Origin: Mycolicibacterium sp. P1-18
GTDB taxonomy: Bacteria > Actinomycetota > Actinomycetes > Mycobacteriales > Mycobacteriaceae
NCBI RefSeq assembly: GCF_008329535.1
Contig: NZ_NPKR01000003.1
Location: 496,001-560,000 of the forward strand
Reading direction: 5' to 3'
DNA length: 64,000 bases
Shown here: in pieces, positions 27,197 through 36,094 of the stretch
How the letters are laid out: every line of letters starts with the position of its first letter
How positions within the stretch are numbered: position 1 is the first letter of the stretch
Made by a program: the position numbers and the translations under genes
Notes under the pieces: generated by a model
What the model saw: the letters and a program-made list of their open reading frames with translations, nothing else
Told to the model about the DNA's origin: nothing
Databases searched by the model: none

Positions 27197-27753
27197 GCCC
27201 GCGGCGGAAGGTGGACGAGAAGGAGAGGGACTTCTTCTCGGGAAGCGCGGCGACGCCGAAGGGCCCGCTCCGGTGGGGTCTGCCGCTGACGGCGATGCTT
27301 GCGATCGTCCTGGCGGCGGCTGCCATCGCGGGCAGCATCTTCATCCTGGTCGACCACGAGAGCCTCAAGCGGACCGAGGACAGGGACGCGGCGGCACTGT
27401 TCTACGTGCGCGGCTTCATGACGGAGTACACCTCGCTGGATCCGTTCCACGCCAACGACTATGCGGACCGCATCCTCGCCCAGGGCACCGGCGAGTTCGC
27501 CAAGTCGTTCAAGGAGAAGCAGAACGAGATCGTCATCCAGGTTGCGCGGGCCGAGCCCACCACCGGCGTCGTGCAGGAGGCCGGCGTCCAGCGGTGGAAC
27601 GACAACGGCAGCGCCGACGTCCTGGTGGCCACCAACGTCAAGTCCACCGGACCCGACGGCAAGACGCCCATCGAGAGCGGAACCCGTTGGGTCGTCACGA
27701 CTATCGAGGAGGGACAGCAGTGGAAGATCAGTCAGCTGATTCAAGTGATCTGA
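27193..27753 (+). CDS. Mce-associated membrane protein (Rv0177-like)
   Basis: A 186-residue single-span protein: basic N terminus (MSPRRKVDEKERDFF), membrane segment about 33-55 (LTAMLAIVLAAAAIAGSIFILV), then an NTF2-like extracytoplasmic domain with YVRGFMTEYTSLDPFHANDYADRIL. The size matches Rv0177 (184). The start ATG overlaps the previous stop, and the 3' end overlaps the next gene by 34 bases. Confidence 0.88.
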   Translation: MSPRRKVDEKERDFFSGSAATPKGPLRWGLPLTAMLAIVLAAAAIAGSIFILVDHESLKRTEDRDAAALFYVRGFMTEYTSLDPFHANDYADRILAQGTGEFAKSFKEKQNEIVIQVARAEPTTGVVQEAGVQRWNDNGSADVLVATNVKSTGPDGKTPIESGTRWVVTTIEEGQQWKISQLIQVI

Positions 27754-28691
27754 CCGCCGACGCTGCCGCCGCCTCAGTGCCGCAGGGCAAGGCGGGGCGC
27801 AACCGCCACCGGTTGCCGCGGCAGAAGGCGTCACAGGTCGAACACGGCGAGGAGGCCGTGACGGCCGAGGCCGACCCGGCCACGGAAGTCTCGGACACGG
27901 AGGCCGAACCGGCCACGGAGGCGCCGGCCGAGGATGCGGTGGAGACCGAGGAAGCCGTCGAGGCCGTGGAGGCCGACGAGGTCGTCCCCGCCGAACCGCC
28001 GCGTCGTCGCTCCCGGTGGAGGCGCGGCAAGGCCGACGCCGTCGCGGTGCCGGCCGAAGCGGTGACCCCTGCGGAGCCGGACCCCGACGTCGACCCCGAC
28101 GTCGAGACTCCCGAAACGGCGGCCGTCGACGCGGAGGCCGAGGCGCCCGAAGACGTCGTCCTCGTGCCGCATCGCACGGCGGGGCGGGTGCTCAAGCTCG
28201 TCGCGGTGGCGGCCGGCGTGCTGTTCGTCGCCGCATGCGCGTTCGCCGGAGCCACGGTTCAGCCCTATCTCGCCGATCGGGCCGCCGTCCACACGAAGTT
28301 CGTGATCGCCGAAACCGCGGCCAACGCCATCACCACGCTGTGGACGTACACACCCGACGACATGGACAAGCTCCCCGAGCGCTCCGCCAAGTACCTCGGC
28401 GGCGACTTCGCGGCCGACTACAAGCGCTACATCGACGCGATCGTCGCGCCGAACAAGCAGGCGCAGGTCACCAACAACACGCAGGTGCTCGGCGCGGCGG
28501 TCGAGTCGCTGACGCCGACGGAGGCCACCGCCATCGTCTACACCAACTCGGTGGCGACGAGCCCGGTCACCAAGGGCATCCCGTCGCTGCGGTACCTCTC
28601 CTACCGGCTCACCATGAAGCCGCAGGACAGTCGGTGGCTGATCACCCAGATGGTCGCCGTCACGAAGCTGGACCTGACGCCACGTCTCTAG
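27720..28691 (+). CDS. Mce-associated membrane protein with acidic N-terminal extension (Rv0178-like)
   Basis: A 323-residue protein. A GTG at 27720 with GAGGAGGGA just upstream gives VEDQSADSSDLTAD. Residues about 40-155 are strongly acidic and repetitive (EAVEAVEADE, PDPDVDPDVETP), broken by a basic patch RRRSRWRRGKAD. One membrane span (about 158-180) precedes an NTF2-like domain with YTPDDMDKLPERSAKYLGGDF. Rv0178 is 244 residues, so the acidic cytoplasmic part is about 80 residues longer here. It is the last gene of the mce1 run. The role of the extension is unknown. Confidence 0.85.
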   Translation: MEDQSADSSDLTADAAAASVPQGKAGRNRHRLPRQKASQVEHGEEAVTAEADPATEVSDTEAEPATEAPAEDAVETEEAVEAVEADEVVPAEPPRRRSRWRRGKADAVAVPAEAVTPAEPDPDVDPDVETPETAAVDAEAEAPEDVVLVPHRTAGRVLKLVAVAAGVLFVAACAFAGATVQPYLADRAAVHTKFVIAETAANAITTLWTYTPDDMDKLPERSAKYLGGDFAADYKRYIDAIVAPNKQAQVTNNTQVLGAAVESLTPTEATAIVYTNSVATSPVTKGIPSLRYLSYRLTMKPQDSRWLITQMVAVTKLDLTPRL

Positions 28692-28704
28692 CCGCGGAGG
28701 CGCA

Positions 28705-29388
28705 ATGGCAGTCGAATCCCCCGTCTCCCAACGGTTGACGACGACGGCGCTGCTGCTGCTGACCTTTGCCACCGGGTTGGTGGACTCGGTCAGCGTGCTG
28801 GTCCTCGGGCACGTGTTCGTGGCCAACATGACGGGGAACGTCATCTTCCTGGGCTTCTGGCTGGTGCCGCACTCCGGCGTCGACATGCTGGCTGCCGTGA
28901 CGGCGGTCGTGGGATTCATCCTCGGCGCGATCATCGGCGGACGGCTGGCCCGGCATCTCGACGCGAAGGTGCGCCGATGGTTGCTGGTCGCCCTGGGGCT
29001 GGAGGTGATCGTGCTGGTCGCGCTCTCGGTGCTGGCAGGCACGGGAGTCCTGCCCTACACCGGCGGCGGACGGCTGATCCTCATCGCCGGGCTCGCCGTC
29101 GTGTTCGGCAACCAGAACGCCACCGCGCGCCAGTTCGGGGTGCAGGAGCTCAGCACGACGGTGCTGACGCAGACCATCGTCGGCATCGGCTTCGACAGCA
29201 GACTCGCCGGCGGAACGGGCCAGCGGGAGAAGCTGCGGTACGGCGTGGTCCTCACCATGTGCAGCGGCGCGGTGCTCGGGGCGACGTTGACGCTGTGGAC
29301 CGTCGCGCCCGTCATCGGCCTCGCCGCGGCCGTGGTCGCGACTAGTGCGGCCATCTTCGCGTTCGGTCCGGCGAAGAACCCGGACTAG
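28705..29388 (+). CDS. DUF1275 (YoaK-type) membrane protein
   Basis: A 227-residue integral membrane protein with about six hydrophobic segments. The DUF1275 pattern is visible in FATGLVDSVSVLVLGHVFVANMTGNVIFLGF and GNQNATARQFGVQELSTTVLTQTIVGI. The function of the family is not established; a transport role is often assumed. It starts 13 bases after the last mce-associated gene and could be co-transcribed, but I do not recall it belonging to the mce1 operon in M. tuberculosis. Confidence 0.85.
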   Translation: MAVESPVSQRLTTTALLLLTFATGLVDSVSVLVLGHVFVANMTGNVIFLGFWLVPHSGVDMLAAVTAVVGFILGAIIGGRLARHLDAKVRRWLLVALGLEVIVLVALSVLAGTGVLPYTGGGRLILIAGLAVVFGNQNATARQFGVQELSTTVLTQTIVGIGFDSRLAGGTGQREKLRYGVVLTMCSGAVLGATLTLWTVAPVIGLAAAVVATSAAIFAFGPAKNPD

Positions 29389-29746
29389 CGGCAGTGTGCC
29401 GACCCAGCAACGTCGGATCGACGGTGGCGGTGATTTGCAGCGCACTCACAGCCACCTCTTCCGGGGAAGTCGAGCTGGTCGAGGGTGGTCGGGTGTCCGG
29501 GGCTGGCAAATTCAGCACTCGGTGCCATTGAACGAGACGGCATAGCTAGCCCCTCTTAGTTGCTTGTCAGCCACATAATCACCGCCTGCGTCAACTGTTG
29601 AACGTGCAGTTGAGAGACCCAAAGCGTGGATCGAATGGCAGGGGCCGGCTAACCGAGACGGGCGTCAGCAATCAGTGTTTTGCCGTCCACGTAAGTGTTA
29701 ACGTGCTGTGGCGCAGGACACTCGGGGCTTTGAAGGGACTGGTCAC
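29389..29746. other. Intergenic region upstream of the secreted PE-PPE-like gene
   Basis: About 358 bases with lower GC than the surroundings and no convincing gene. It should hold the promoter of the downstream secreted protein gene. A Shine-Dalgarno AGGGA at 29734-29738 precedes the ATG at 29747. No clear palindromic operator or terminator was seen. Confidence 0.5.
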
Positions 29747-32287
29747 ATGGCAGGCAATCACCGCAGCAGAAGTCGGCGACGGTTCAGCGTGGCGCTCGTC
29801 AGCGCCGCCACAGCGACCGCCACGGCTCTGACCGTCGGTGTCGAGCCGCCGCCCGTCCCCGCCAAGCGCGTCAGTGCCGAGACCGTCGACCTGGCCGCCT
29901 CGACGGCGTTGCTGCCCACCCACGACAAGGTGCCCGACATCACGGGCGGTCTGGGCTCGGCCGTGTACGACTTCAACCAAGCGTTTCTGGACTCGGTCAG
30001 CAGGGCCGTCGTCAACGGAATCAACTTCGCGGCGCTGGCCCAGGCGGCCGGCCTCGACCCGCAGAGCCTGATCACCACCCTGCTCGCCGACATCCCGGCG
30101 AACCTGCTCCCCGGAATCCTGGCCACGCTCGCGCAAGGCGTTCCGGTGCTGGGGCCGGTGCTCGACGGCCTGAACCTCGACGTGCTCGCACAGGTCCTCG
30201 ACAAACTGGGCATCGACGAGGTCACCGACGCGACGCTGACCGGACTGCTCGCCCTCATCGGCTACAACCTGAGCGATCCGCTGAACCTCGGGGGCCTCGC
30301 CGTCCCCGGCCTCAACGTCATCACGACCGGTCCGGCGTTCGCCACGCTCAAGGTGCTCGGTCTGGACCTCGGCTGGGTGCCCGGCCTGCCGAACTCAGTG
30401 GCCGACGAGATCAACGGTTCGCAGTATCTCGAGGTCGGCGCCAAGGGGCTGCTGGACCTGGTGCTGGCGAAGGTGAACCAGGCTGCGGGCGGACCCATTC
30501 TGGGAGGCATCCTCCAGGGACTCGGCGTGAGCCTCGGCGACGTCCTCACCCAGTTGACCGGCATCATCGGCCAGATCACCAATCCCATCGGTGCGGTCGT
30601 GCCGGATCTCATCCACGTCCGGATCACCCCCACGGTGGGCGTCGGGCTCGGCGCCTTTGCGGCGGCGATGGCCTACCAGCAGGTGATCGACGACCTGCCC
30701 AATCAGCCCGGTGGCTCGAACTATCCGGCAATCTCCGGCACGCCCAACCCGCTGCTGGGCAGCTTGACGCTGCTTCCGCTGGTGCTCGTCAACAACCCCG
30801 GACGTCCGGACGGTGGAGCTGCCGCCCGCTTCGGTGCCCTCGCCGCGCTGTTCGGCATCAACGCGGTCAACCCGCGCACACAGCTGACCGGTCAGGGCGG
30901 CATCGCCACCCTGCCGCTCGGCCTGCACGTGGGCGGCGCCAACGTGCTTCCGGTCCTGGTCGACGCGACGTACGAATATCAGCCGCTGTCAGACCTGGCG
31001 TCCTGGCCGAACGCGTTCACGTTGTTCAACAACCTCGCGGCCGGCCTGTCGCCCACGTACATGCTGCGTGGCCTCGACATCAGCGGTCTCACCGACCAGC
31101 TGACCCCGCAGCTCGCCGACGCGCTGAAGAACGTCGCGGGTGGAAATCCGTTGGCGCTCAACCTGTATCTGACGCTGCACTCGGCGACGCTGCCGTTGTT
31201 GGAGCCGCTGTATCTGGCGTCGGACTTCCTGAACGTCGTCGGGCTCAGCCCGCTGGCGCAAATCCCGATGCGGATCGCCAATGCGCTTGCGCCCGCGCTG
31301 CGCATCCTCACCGACGTCGGCTACTCGGACGTGGTGCGCAACCCCGACGGCACCTACACGCGCATCCCGACGTCGAGCCAGGAAACCCCGTTCCTGTCCT
31401 TCCCGAATCTGGACCCGGGACTGGTGCTGAGCGACGCCTTCAACGCGCTGGTCGGCGGCATCCAGAAGGAACTCGGCCCCAACCCGACGCCGGGCACGCC
31501 GAACGTGCTGAAGAACCTGCTCGACGCACTTCTGGGTGGCGGGCTCGGTGGCATCCTGCCCGGCGGCACCGCGGGTGCCGGCGCCGGGGCCGGCGCCGGC
31601 GCAGTCAATCCCTTCGACGCCATCACCGGCCTGCTCAACAATGCCCTGGGTGGGTTGCTCGGTGGGCTCAACCTGGGCGCCCTCACCACCCCGCTCGTCG
31701 CACCGAACACCACGGCGGCTCTGTCGAAGACCGCGGCGGGCGAACTGCCGTCGCCGACCGCGAAGCTGCTCAGCGTCGCCCCGGCGCAGGACGACACGGT
31801 GCAGGACGTCGCGAAGGACGTCGCGAAGGACGTCGCGAAAGACATTGTGGCCGAACCGGATTCGAAGGCGGACGAGGCAGAGCCGGAGAAGGCCTCGGTC
31901 GTCGAGGAAAAGGCTCCGGTCACCGAGGAGAAGGCTCCGGTAGTGGCCGACAAGACCGACGACACGACCGACAAGGCCGTCGATGAGACCGAGAAGGCCG
32001 GCGACGAGACCCCGGCCGGGCCGAAACATGCCAAGCCGGAGGATGCTTCGACGCCGACCTCCGGGGTGGTGACCGGCAAGACGAACGGCCCGAAGCACGC
32101 CAAGCCCACCGTCAACGAAACCCGCGACACGGCCAACGACTTCTCGCCCAACAAGTCGGGAGGGACCACGTCGACGGGCGCCGGCGAATCGGGCGGCAAG
32201 ACGACCACGACGACCGCGGCCCCGTCGGACAAGGCGGAGTCGGACAACGCAGGGTCGGCCGACTCGGGGTCCGACAAGGCGGCCTGA
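29747..32287 (+). CDS. Large secreted PE-PPE-like protein
   Basis: An 846-residue exported protein. The signal peptide has twin basic clusters (RSRSRRRFSVALVSAATATATALTVG). AGGGA 8 bases upstream supports the ATG at 29747; a GTG at 29708 lacks this. Residues about 40-570 resemble the C-terminal domain of mycobacterial PE-PPE proteins (NVLPVLVDATYEYQPLSD, RPDGGAAARFGALAA, ALAPALRILTDVGYSDVV), but I see no GxSxG nucleophile. Then follow Gly/Ala-rich stretches (about 600-630) and a charged low-complexity tail with DVAK repeats and two GPKHAKP motifs. The function is unknown; a cell-wall or outer-membrane location is inferred. Confidence 0.75.
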   Translation: MAGNHRSRSRRRFSVALVSAATATATALTVGVEPPPVPAKRVSAETVDLAASTALLPTHDKVPDITGGLGSAVYDFNQAFLDSVSRAVVNGINFAALAQAAGLDPQSLITTLLADIPANLLPGILATLAQGVPVLGPVLDGLNLDVLAQVLDKLGIDEVTDATLTGLLALIGYNLSDPLNLGGLAVPGLNVITTGPAFATLKVLGLDLGWVPGLPNSVADEINGSQYLEVGAKGLLDLVLAKVNQAAGGPILGGILQGLGVSLGDVLTQLTGIIGQITNPIGAVVPDLIHVRITPTVGVGLGAFAAAMAYQQVIDDLPNQPGGSNYPAISGTPNPLLGSLTLLPLVLVNNPGRPDGGAAARFGALAALFGINAVNPRTQLTGQGGIATLPLGLHVGGANVLPVLVDATYEYQPLSDLASWPNAFTLFNNLAAGLSPTYMLRGLDISGLTDQLTPQLADALKNVAGGNPLALNLYLTLHSATLPLLEPLYLASDFLNVVGLSPLAQIPMRIANALAPALRILTDVGYSDVVRNPDGTYTRIPTSSQETPFLSFPNLDPGLVLSDAFNALVGGIQKELGPNPTPGTPNVLKNLLDALLGGGLGGILPGGTAGAGAGAGAGAVNPFDAITGLLNNALGGLLGGLNLGALTTPLVAPNTTAALSKTAAGELPSPTAKLLSVAPAQDDTVQDVAKDVAKDVAKDIVAEPDSKADEAEPEKASVVEEKAPVTEEKAPVVADKTDDTTDKAVDETEKAGDETPAGPKHAKPEDASTPTSGVVTGKTNGPKHAKPTVNETRDTANDFSPNKSGGTTSTGAGESGGKTTTTTAAPSDKAESDNAGSADSGSDKAA
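31805..31840 (+). repeat. Three tandem 12-base repeats within coding sequence
   Basis: GACGTCGCGAAG occurs twice followed by GACGTCGCGAAA, encoding DVAK three times in the charged tail of the secreted protein. Near-identical codons point to recent slippage-type duplication, and copy number may vary between strains. Confidence 0.85.
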
Positions 32288-32330
32288 GTTCAGCCGGGGC
32301 ACCCGCGGACTACTGCGGACCGTCCTCGCG

Positions 32331-32352
32331 AAAACGTTTACGTAAACGTTTT
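32331..32352. promoter_or_regulatory. LacI-type operator palindrome
   Basis: A perfect 22-base palindrome built from two AAACGTTT boxes (32332-32339 and 32344-32351) joined by ACGT, with one extra A/T pair outside. It lies about 60 bases upstream of the sugar importer operon, whose last gene encodes a LacI regulator. AAACGTTT is the usual LacI-family core. Confidence 0.75.
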
Positions 32353-32412
32353 TCATGCTTTAACGTCATCCTCACGGCGCCCGAGGCGTCACTTCGAAGA
32401 TGAGGATGACAA

Positions 32413-35019
32413 GTGAGCAGTACCTCTCGTGCCCACGACGCGGGCGGCGGTGCGACCGTGGACGACCGGGGTGAGATCAGGGCCGAACTCGTCGGCGCGT
32501 CGAAGCGCTTCGAGAGCGTCTATGCCGTTCGAGACGTGTCCCTGCAGATCAGGTCGGGGGAAGTGCTGGCCCTCGTCGGCGAGAACGGCGCGGGCAAGAG
32601 CACGTGCGTCAAGATGCTCGGCGGGGTCTACCACCCCACCGACGGCGTGGTCCGGGTCGGCGGGGCGGACGTGGATCTACGCACCCCGCTCGACGCGCAA
32701 CACCTCGGCATCGCCGTCGTGCACCAGCACCCGGGCTTGTTCCCCGACCTGCCGATCTACGAAAACGTCTACGCCGGAAGGCCGCTGACCAATCGCCTCG
32801 GTCTGCTGGACCACGCCCGGATGAGCCGGGAGGCGCGCCGGTGGCTGGAGGTCCTCGGCCTTCGGGTCGACCCGGCGATGACCACCGGCGAGCTCAACAC
32901 CTCCGAACAGCAACTGGTCGAGATCGCGAAGGCGCTCGCCTTCGACGCCACGATCCTGATCCTCGACGAACCCACCGCGTCGCTGACCATCGGCGAGACG
33001 CAACGGCTGTTCTCGGTCATCGAGGATCTGAAGGCGCGCGGGGTGGCCATGCTCTTCGTCGGCCACCGCCTCGAGGAGATCGTGGCGATCTCCGATCGCA
33101 TCACGGTGATGCGGGACGGCCGGTGGGTCGCCGACCTCGTCACCGCCGAGACCGACCAGCACCGGATCGTCGAGCTGATGGTCGGCCGCGAGCTCACCGA
33201 CATCTATCCGACCAAGACCGCGACCGTCGGCGACGTCGTCCTGCGGCTGTCCAACCTCGGTGTCAACGGCCACTTCTCGGACGTGAACCTCGACGTTCGC
33301 GCCGGCGAGATCGTCGGACTGGCCGGACTCGTCGGCGCCGGACGCACCGAGGTCGCCAGGGCCGTGTTCGGCATCGACAAACCCGACGCCGGCGAGATCG
33401 AGCTGGGCGGACACGCGGTCCGGATCGGTTCGCCCGCCGCCGCCCTGGCGCACGGCATCGCCTACGTCTCGGAGGACCGCCGCGGACAGAGCATCGTCGA
33501 GGACTTCTCCATACTCGACAACGCCACGCTGCCCGTCATCGACCAGGCGTCGCGCTTCGGATTGATCCGGCACCGCGCCGAATTCGCGCTCGTCGACGGC
33601 CCGTTGCAGCGCATGCAGCTCAAGTTCCGAAGCTACGCCCAGCCCATCGGCAACCTGTCCGGCGGCAACCAGCAGAAGGTGGTGCTGGCCAAGTGGCTGG
33701 CGACCAACCCGCGGTTGCTCATCCTCGACGAGCCCACCCAGGGCGTCGACATCCAGGCCAAGGCCGAGGTCCACCACATCATCGCCGAACTGGCGCAACA
33801 GGGTCTGGCCATCCTGATGATCTCGTCGGACATGCCCGAACTGCTGGGCACCTGCGACCGGATCTACGTGATGCACCAGGGCACGATCACCGCGGAGTTC
33901 GACGCCGAGCACGCCAACCAGATCGACATCGGGCTGGCCGCCACCGGTCTGCTCGACTCCGGGCGCGAGGTCGGCGCCACCTCGTCCGCCGACCTCGAGG
34001 CCATCAAGGCTCGGGAGGAGACCGAGGTGGTGAGCGTCGGCCAGGGCCGGCGGCAGGGGTGGCGCAAGATCGTCGCCCGGCGCGAGGTGGGTCTGCTGGC
34101 CGCGGTGATCGCCATCCTGGTGCCGCTGGGGATCATCAACCCAAACCTGGTGAGCCCCTCCAACATCGGTGACCTCGGGGTGACGACCGCGCTGTACGGC
34201 GTCGCCTGCCTCGGTCAGATGGTGGTGATGCTGACCCGCAACATCGACCTCTCCCAGGGGTCCGTCATCGGGTTGGCCGCCTACGTCGCGGCCTGGTTCA
34301 TGAGTTCGCACCCGGAGGCCCCCGTCGTCGTCGGGATCCTGATCGCCGTGGCGGTCGGGGTCGCGTGCGGAGCGTTCAACGGCGTCATCGTCGCCTACGG
34401 CCGGGTGCCGTCCATCGTCGTCACGCTCGGCACGCTCGCCATCTTCCGCGGGATCGACGCCATCCTGTCCAACGGCAGACAGATCTCCTCGGGCATGGTC
34501 CCGCCCGGCTGGCTGGCCTGGACGGCGGGGCGGCTCTTCGGCGTCTCCCTGCTGGTGTACATCGGCCTGGCGTTGTTCGTCGTCTTCGCGATCTTCCTGC
34601 GCACCACGCGTTTCGGCCGCGACATCTACGCCACCGGGTCGAATCCGGCCGGAGCCGACCTGATCGGCATCAAGACCCAGTCCCGCACGTTCGCGGCCTT
34701 CGTCATCTCCGGCACGCTGGCCGGGTTCGCGGGAGCGATGTGGGCGTCGCACTTCGCCACCGTCGACGGCCAGCTGGCCTACGGGTTGGAGCTCACGCTG
34801 GTCGCCTCGGTCGTGGTCGGCGGGGTCTCCCTGCGCGGCGGCGCCGGATCGGTCCTCGGCGTGCTGCTCGGCACTGTCACGCTGATCATCATCCAGAACG
34901 CGATCACGGTCGCCAGGATCAATCCGTCGTATCTGCAGGCCTTCTTCGGTGGCGCCATCCTGCTCACCGTCCTGATCGACACGTTGCTGTCGCGACGCGG
35001 CACCCGGGGAGCACGCTGA
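32413..35019 (+). CDS. Sugar ABC importer: RbsA-type ATPase fused to RbsC-type permease
   Basis: An 868-residue fusion. Residues about 20-515 are a tandem ATPase of the ribose/xylose/rhamnose/AI-2 class: Walker A GENGAGKST, Walker B ILILDEPTASL, then a second half with the usual degenerate P-loop GLVGAGRTE, signature LSGGNQQKVVLAKWLA and LLILDEPTQGVD. After a linker (about 515-560) comes a permease of about 310 residues with MLTRNIDLSQGSVIGLAAY and GSNPAGADLIGIKT. These are normally separate genes. The GTG at 32413 follows the palindrome at 32331-32352. The substrate is unknown; a simple sugar or polyol is likely. Confidence 0.9.
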   Translation: MSSTSRAHDAGGGATVDDRGEIRAELVGASKRFESVYAVRDVSLQIRSGEVLALVGENGAGKSTCVKMLGGVYHPTDGVVRVGGADVDLRTPLDAQHLGIAVVHQHPGLFPDLPIYENVYAGRPLTNRLGLLDHARMSREARRWLEVLGLRVDPAMTTGELNTSEQQLVEIAKALAFDATILILDEPTASLTIGETQRLFSVIEDLKARGVAMLFVGHRLEEIVAISDRITVMRDGRWVADLVTAETDQHRIVELMVGRELTDIYPTKTATVGDVVLRLSNLGVNGHFSDVNLDVRAGEIVGLAGLVGAGRTEVARAVFGIDKPDAGEIELGGHAVRIGSPAAALAHGIAYVSEDRRGQSIVEDFSILDNATLPVIDQASRFGLIRHRAEFALVDGPLQRMQLKFRSYAQPIGNLSGGNQQKVVLAKWLATNPRLLILDEPTQGVDIQAKAEVHHIIAELAQQGLAILMISSDMPELLGTCDRIYVMHQGTITAEFDAEHANQIDIGLAATGLLDSGREVGATSSADLEAIKAREETEVVSVGQGRRQGWRKIVARREVGLLAAVIAILVPLGIINPNLVSPSNIGDLGVTTALYGVACLGQMVVMLTRNIDLSQGSVIGLAAYVAAWFMSSHPEAPVVVGILIAVAVGVACGAFNGVIVAYGRVPSIVVTLGTLAIFRGIDAILSNGRQISSGMVPPGWLAWTAGRLFGVSLLVYIGLALFVVFAIFLRTTRFGRDIYATGSNPAGADLIGIKTQSRTFAAFVISGTLAGFAGAMWASHFATVDGQLAYGLELTLVASVVVGGVSLRGGAGSVLGVLLGTVTLIIIQNAITVARINPSYLQAFFGGAILLTVLIDTLLSRRGTRGAR

Positions 35020-36023
35020 TGTGGGGCGCCGTGACGGCCAGGCTTCGGTCCTGGGAGTTCATCCTCCTCGTCCTGGTCGTGGTGGTCCTGGTGGCCGCGG
35101 CGACGCTAGTACCGGGCTTCACCAGGCCCTTCAGCATCTCCACCGGCCTGGCCACCTTCGCCCCGGCCGCGCTGATGGCGCTGCCGCTGGCGCTCCTGGT
35201 GATCGTCCGCGACATCGACATCTCCGTCGCGAGCATCGCCGGACTGTCCTCCGTCGCCGCCGGTCTGGCCATCGAGGCGGGGCAGTCGGTTCCGGTGGCC
35301 GTCGTGGCGGCCCTGGTGACGGGCCTGCTCTGCGGTGCGGTCAACGGCTTCTTCGTCGCGGTGATGGGGCTGCCGGCCCTGCTGGTGACGCTCGGGACCC
35401 TCGCCCTGTTCCGCGGCCTGTGTTACGTCCTCCTCGGGGGGACGCCGATCTCGCCGCTGCCGGAGTTCTTCACCGTGCTGGGCAACGACAACATCCCCGG
35501 TCTGGTGGTTCCCTGGGCGATCGCGCCGTTCGTGGTGCTGGCCGTGGTGTTCGGGATCGTGCTGCACCGCAGCACCGTCGGGCGGCGCATCTACGCCATC
35601 GGCGGCAACCCGGAGACCGCCCGCTACAGCGGCATTCGCGTCGCGCGCATCCGGTTCGTCCTGTTCGTGGTCTCCGGCGTGGTCTCGGGCCTGGCCGGGA
35701 TGATCTACATGGGCATCACCAGCCAGGTCGCGCCGGACGGCGCCCAGGGCCTCGAACTCGACGTGATCACGGTGGTGTTCCTGGCCGGCGTCAGCGTGCT
35801 CGGCGGCAAGGGCCGCATCACCGGCGTGGTGCTCGCCAGCATCCTCATCCTGGCGCTGCGCAAGTCGCTGCAGCTGATGAACGTCAGCGGCTACACCCAG
35901 GGCATCGCGGTCGGCGGGGTGCTGATCGCCTCGCTGCTGGTCACCAACCTCTCGCAACGCTTCATCGGGTCCGTCCGCGAGCGCCGCCGCCCCGCCTCGC
36001 AACTGGGGGCCGACACCACGTGA
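35019..36023 (+). CDS. Sugar ABC importer permease, RbsC class
   Basis: A 334-residue membrane permease with about eight to ten spans. The family segment IVRDIDISVASIAGLSSVAAG resembles the one in the fused permease, and IYAIGGNPETARYSGIRVARIR and VSVLGGKGRITGVVLASILI are typical of BPD_transp_2 proteins. The ATG at 35019 overlaps the previous stop (TGATG). Two different permeases with one tandem ATPase is the arrangement of AI-2 (LsrCD) and rhamnose (RhaPQ) importers. Confidence 0.9.
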   Translation: MWGAVTARLRSWEFILLVLVVVVLVAAATLVPGFTRPFSISTGLATFAPAALMALPLALLVIVRDIDISVASIAGLSSVAAGLAIEAGQSVPVAVVAALVTGLLCGAVNGFFVAVMGLPALLVTLGTLALFRGLCYVLLGGTPISPLPEFFTVLGNDNIPGLVVPWAIAPFVVLAVVFGIVLHRSTVGRRIYAIGGNPETARYSGIRVARIRFVLFVVSGVVSGLAGMIYMGITSQVAPDGAQGLELDVITVVFLAGVSVLGGKGRITGVVLASILILALRKSLQLMNVSGYTQGIAVGGVLIASLLVTNLSQRFIGSVRERRRPASQLGADTT

Positions 36024-36094
36024 AACGACACACACCTCTACTGCCGGTTGCCTCGACCCGTGGCCGCCGTACCCACCCCTCGAAAGGACTCCCC

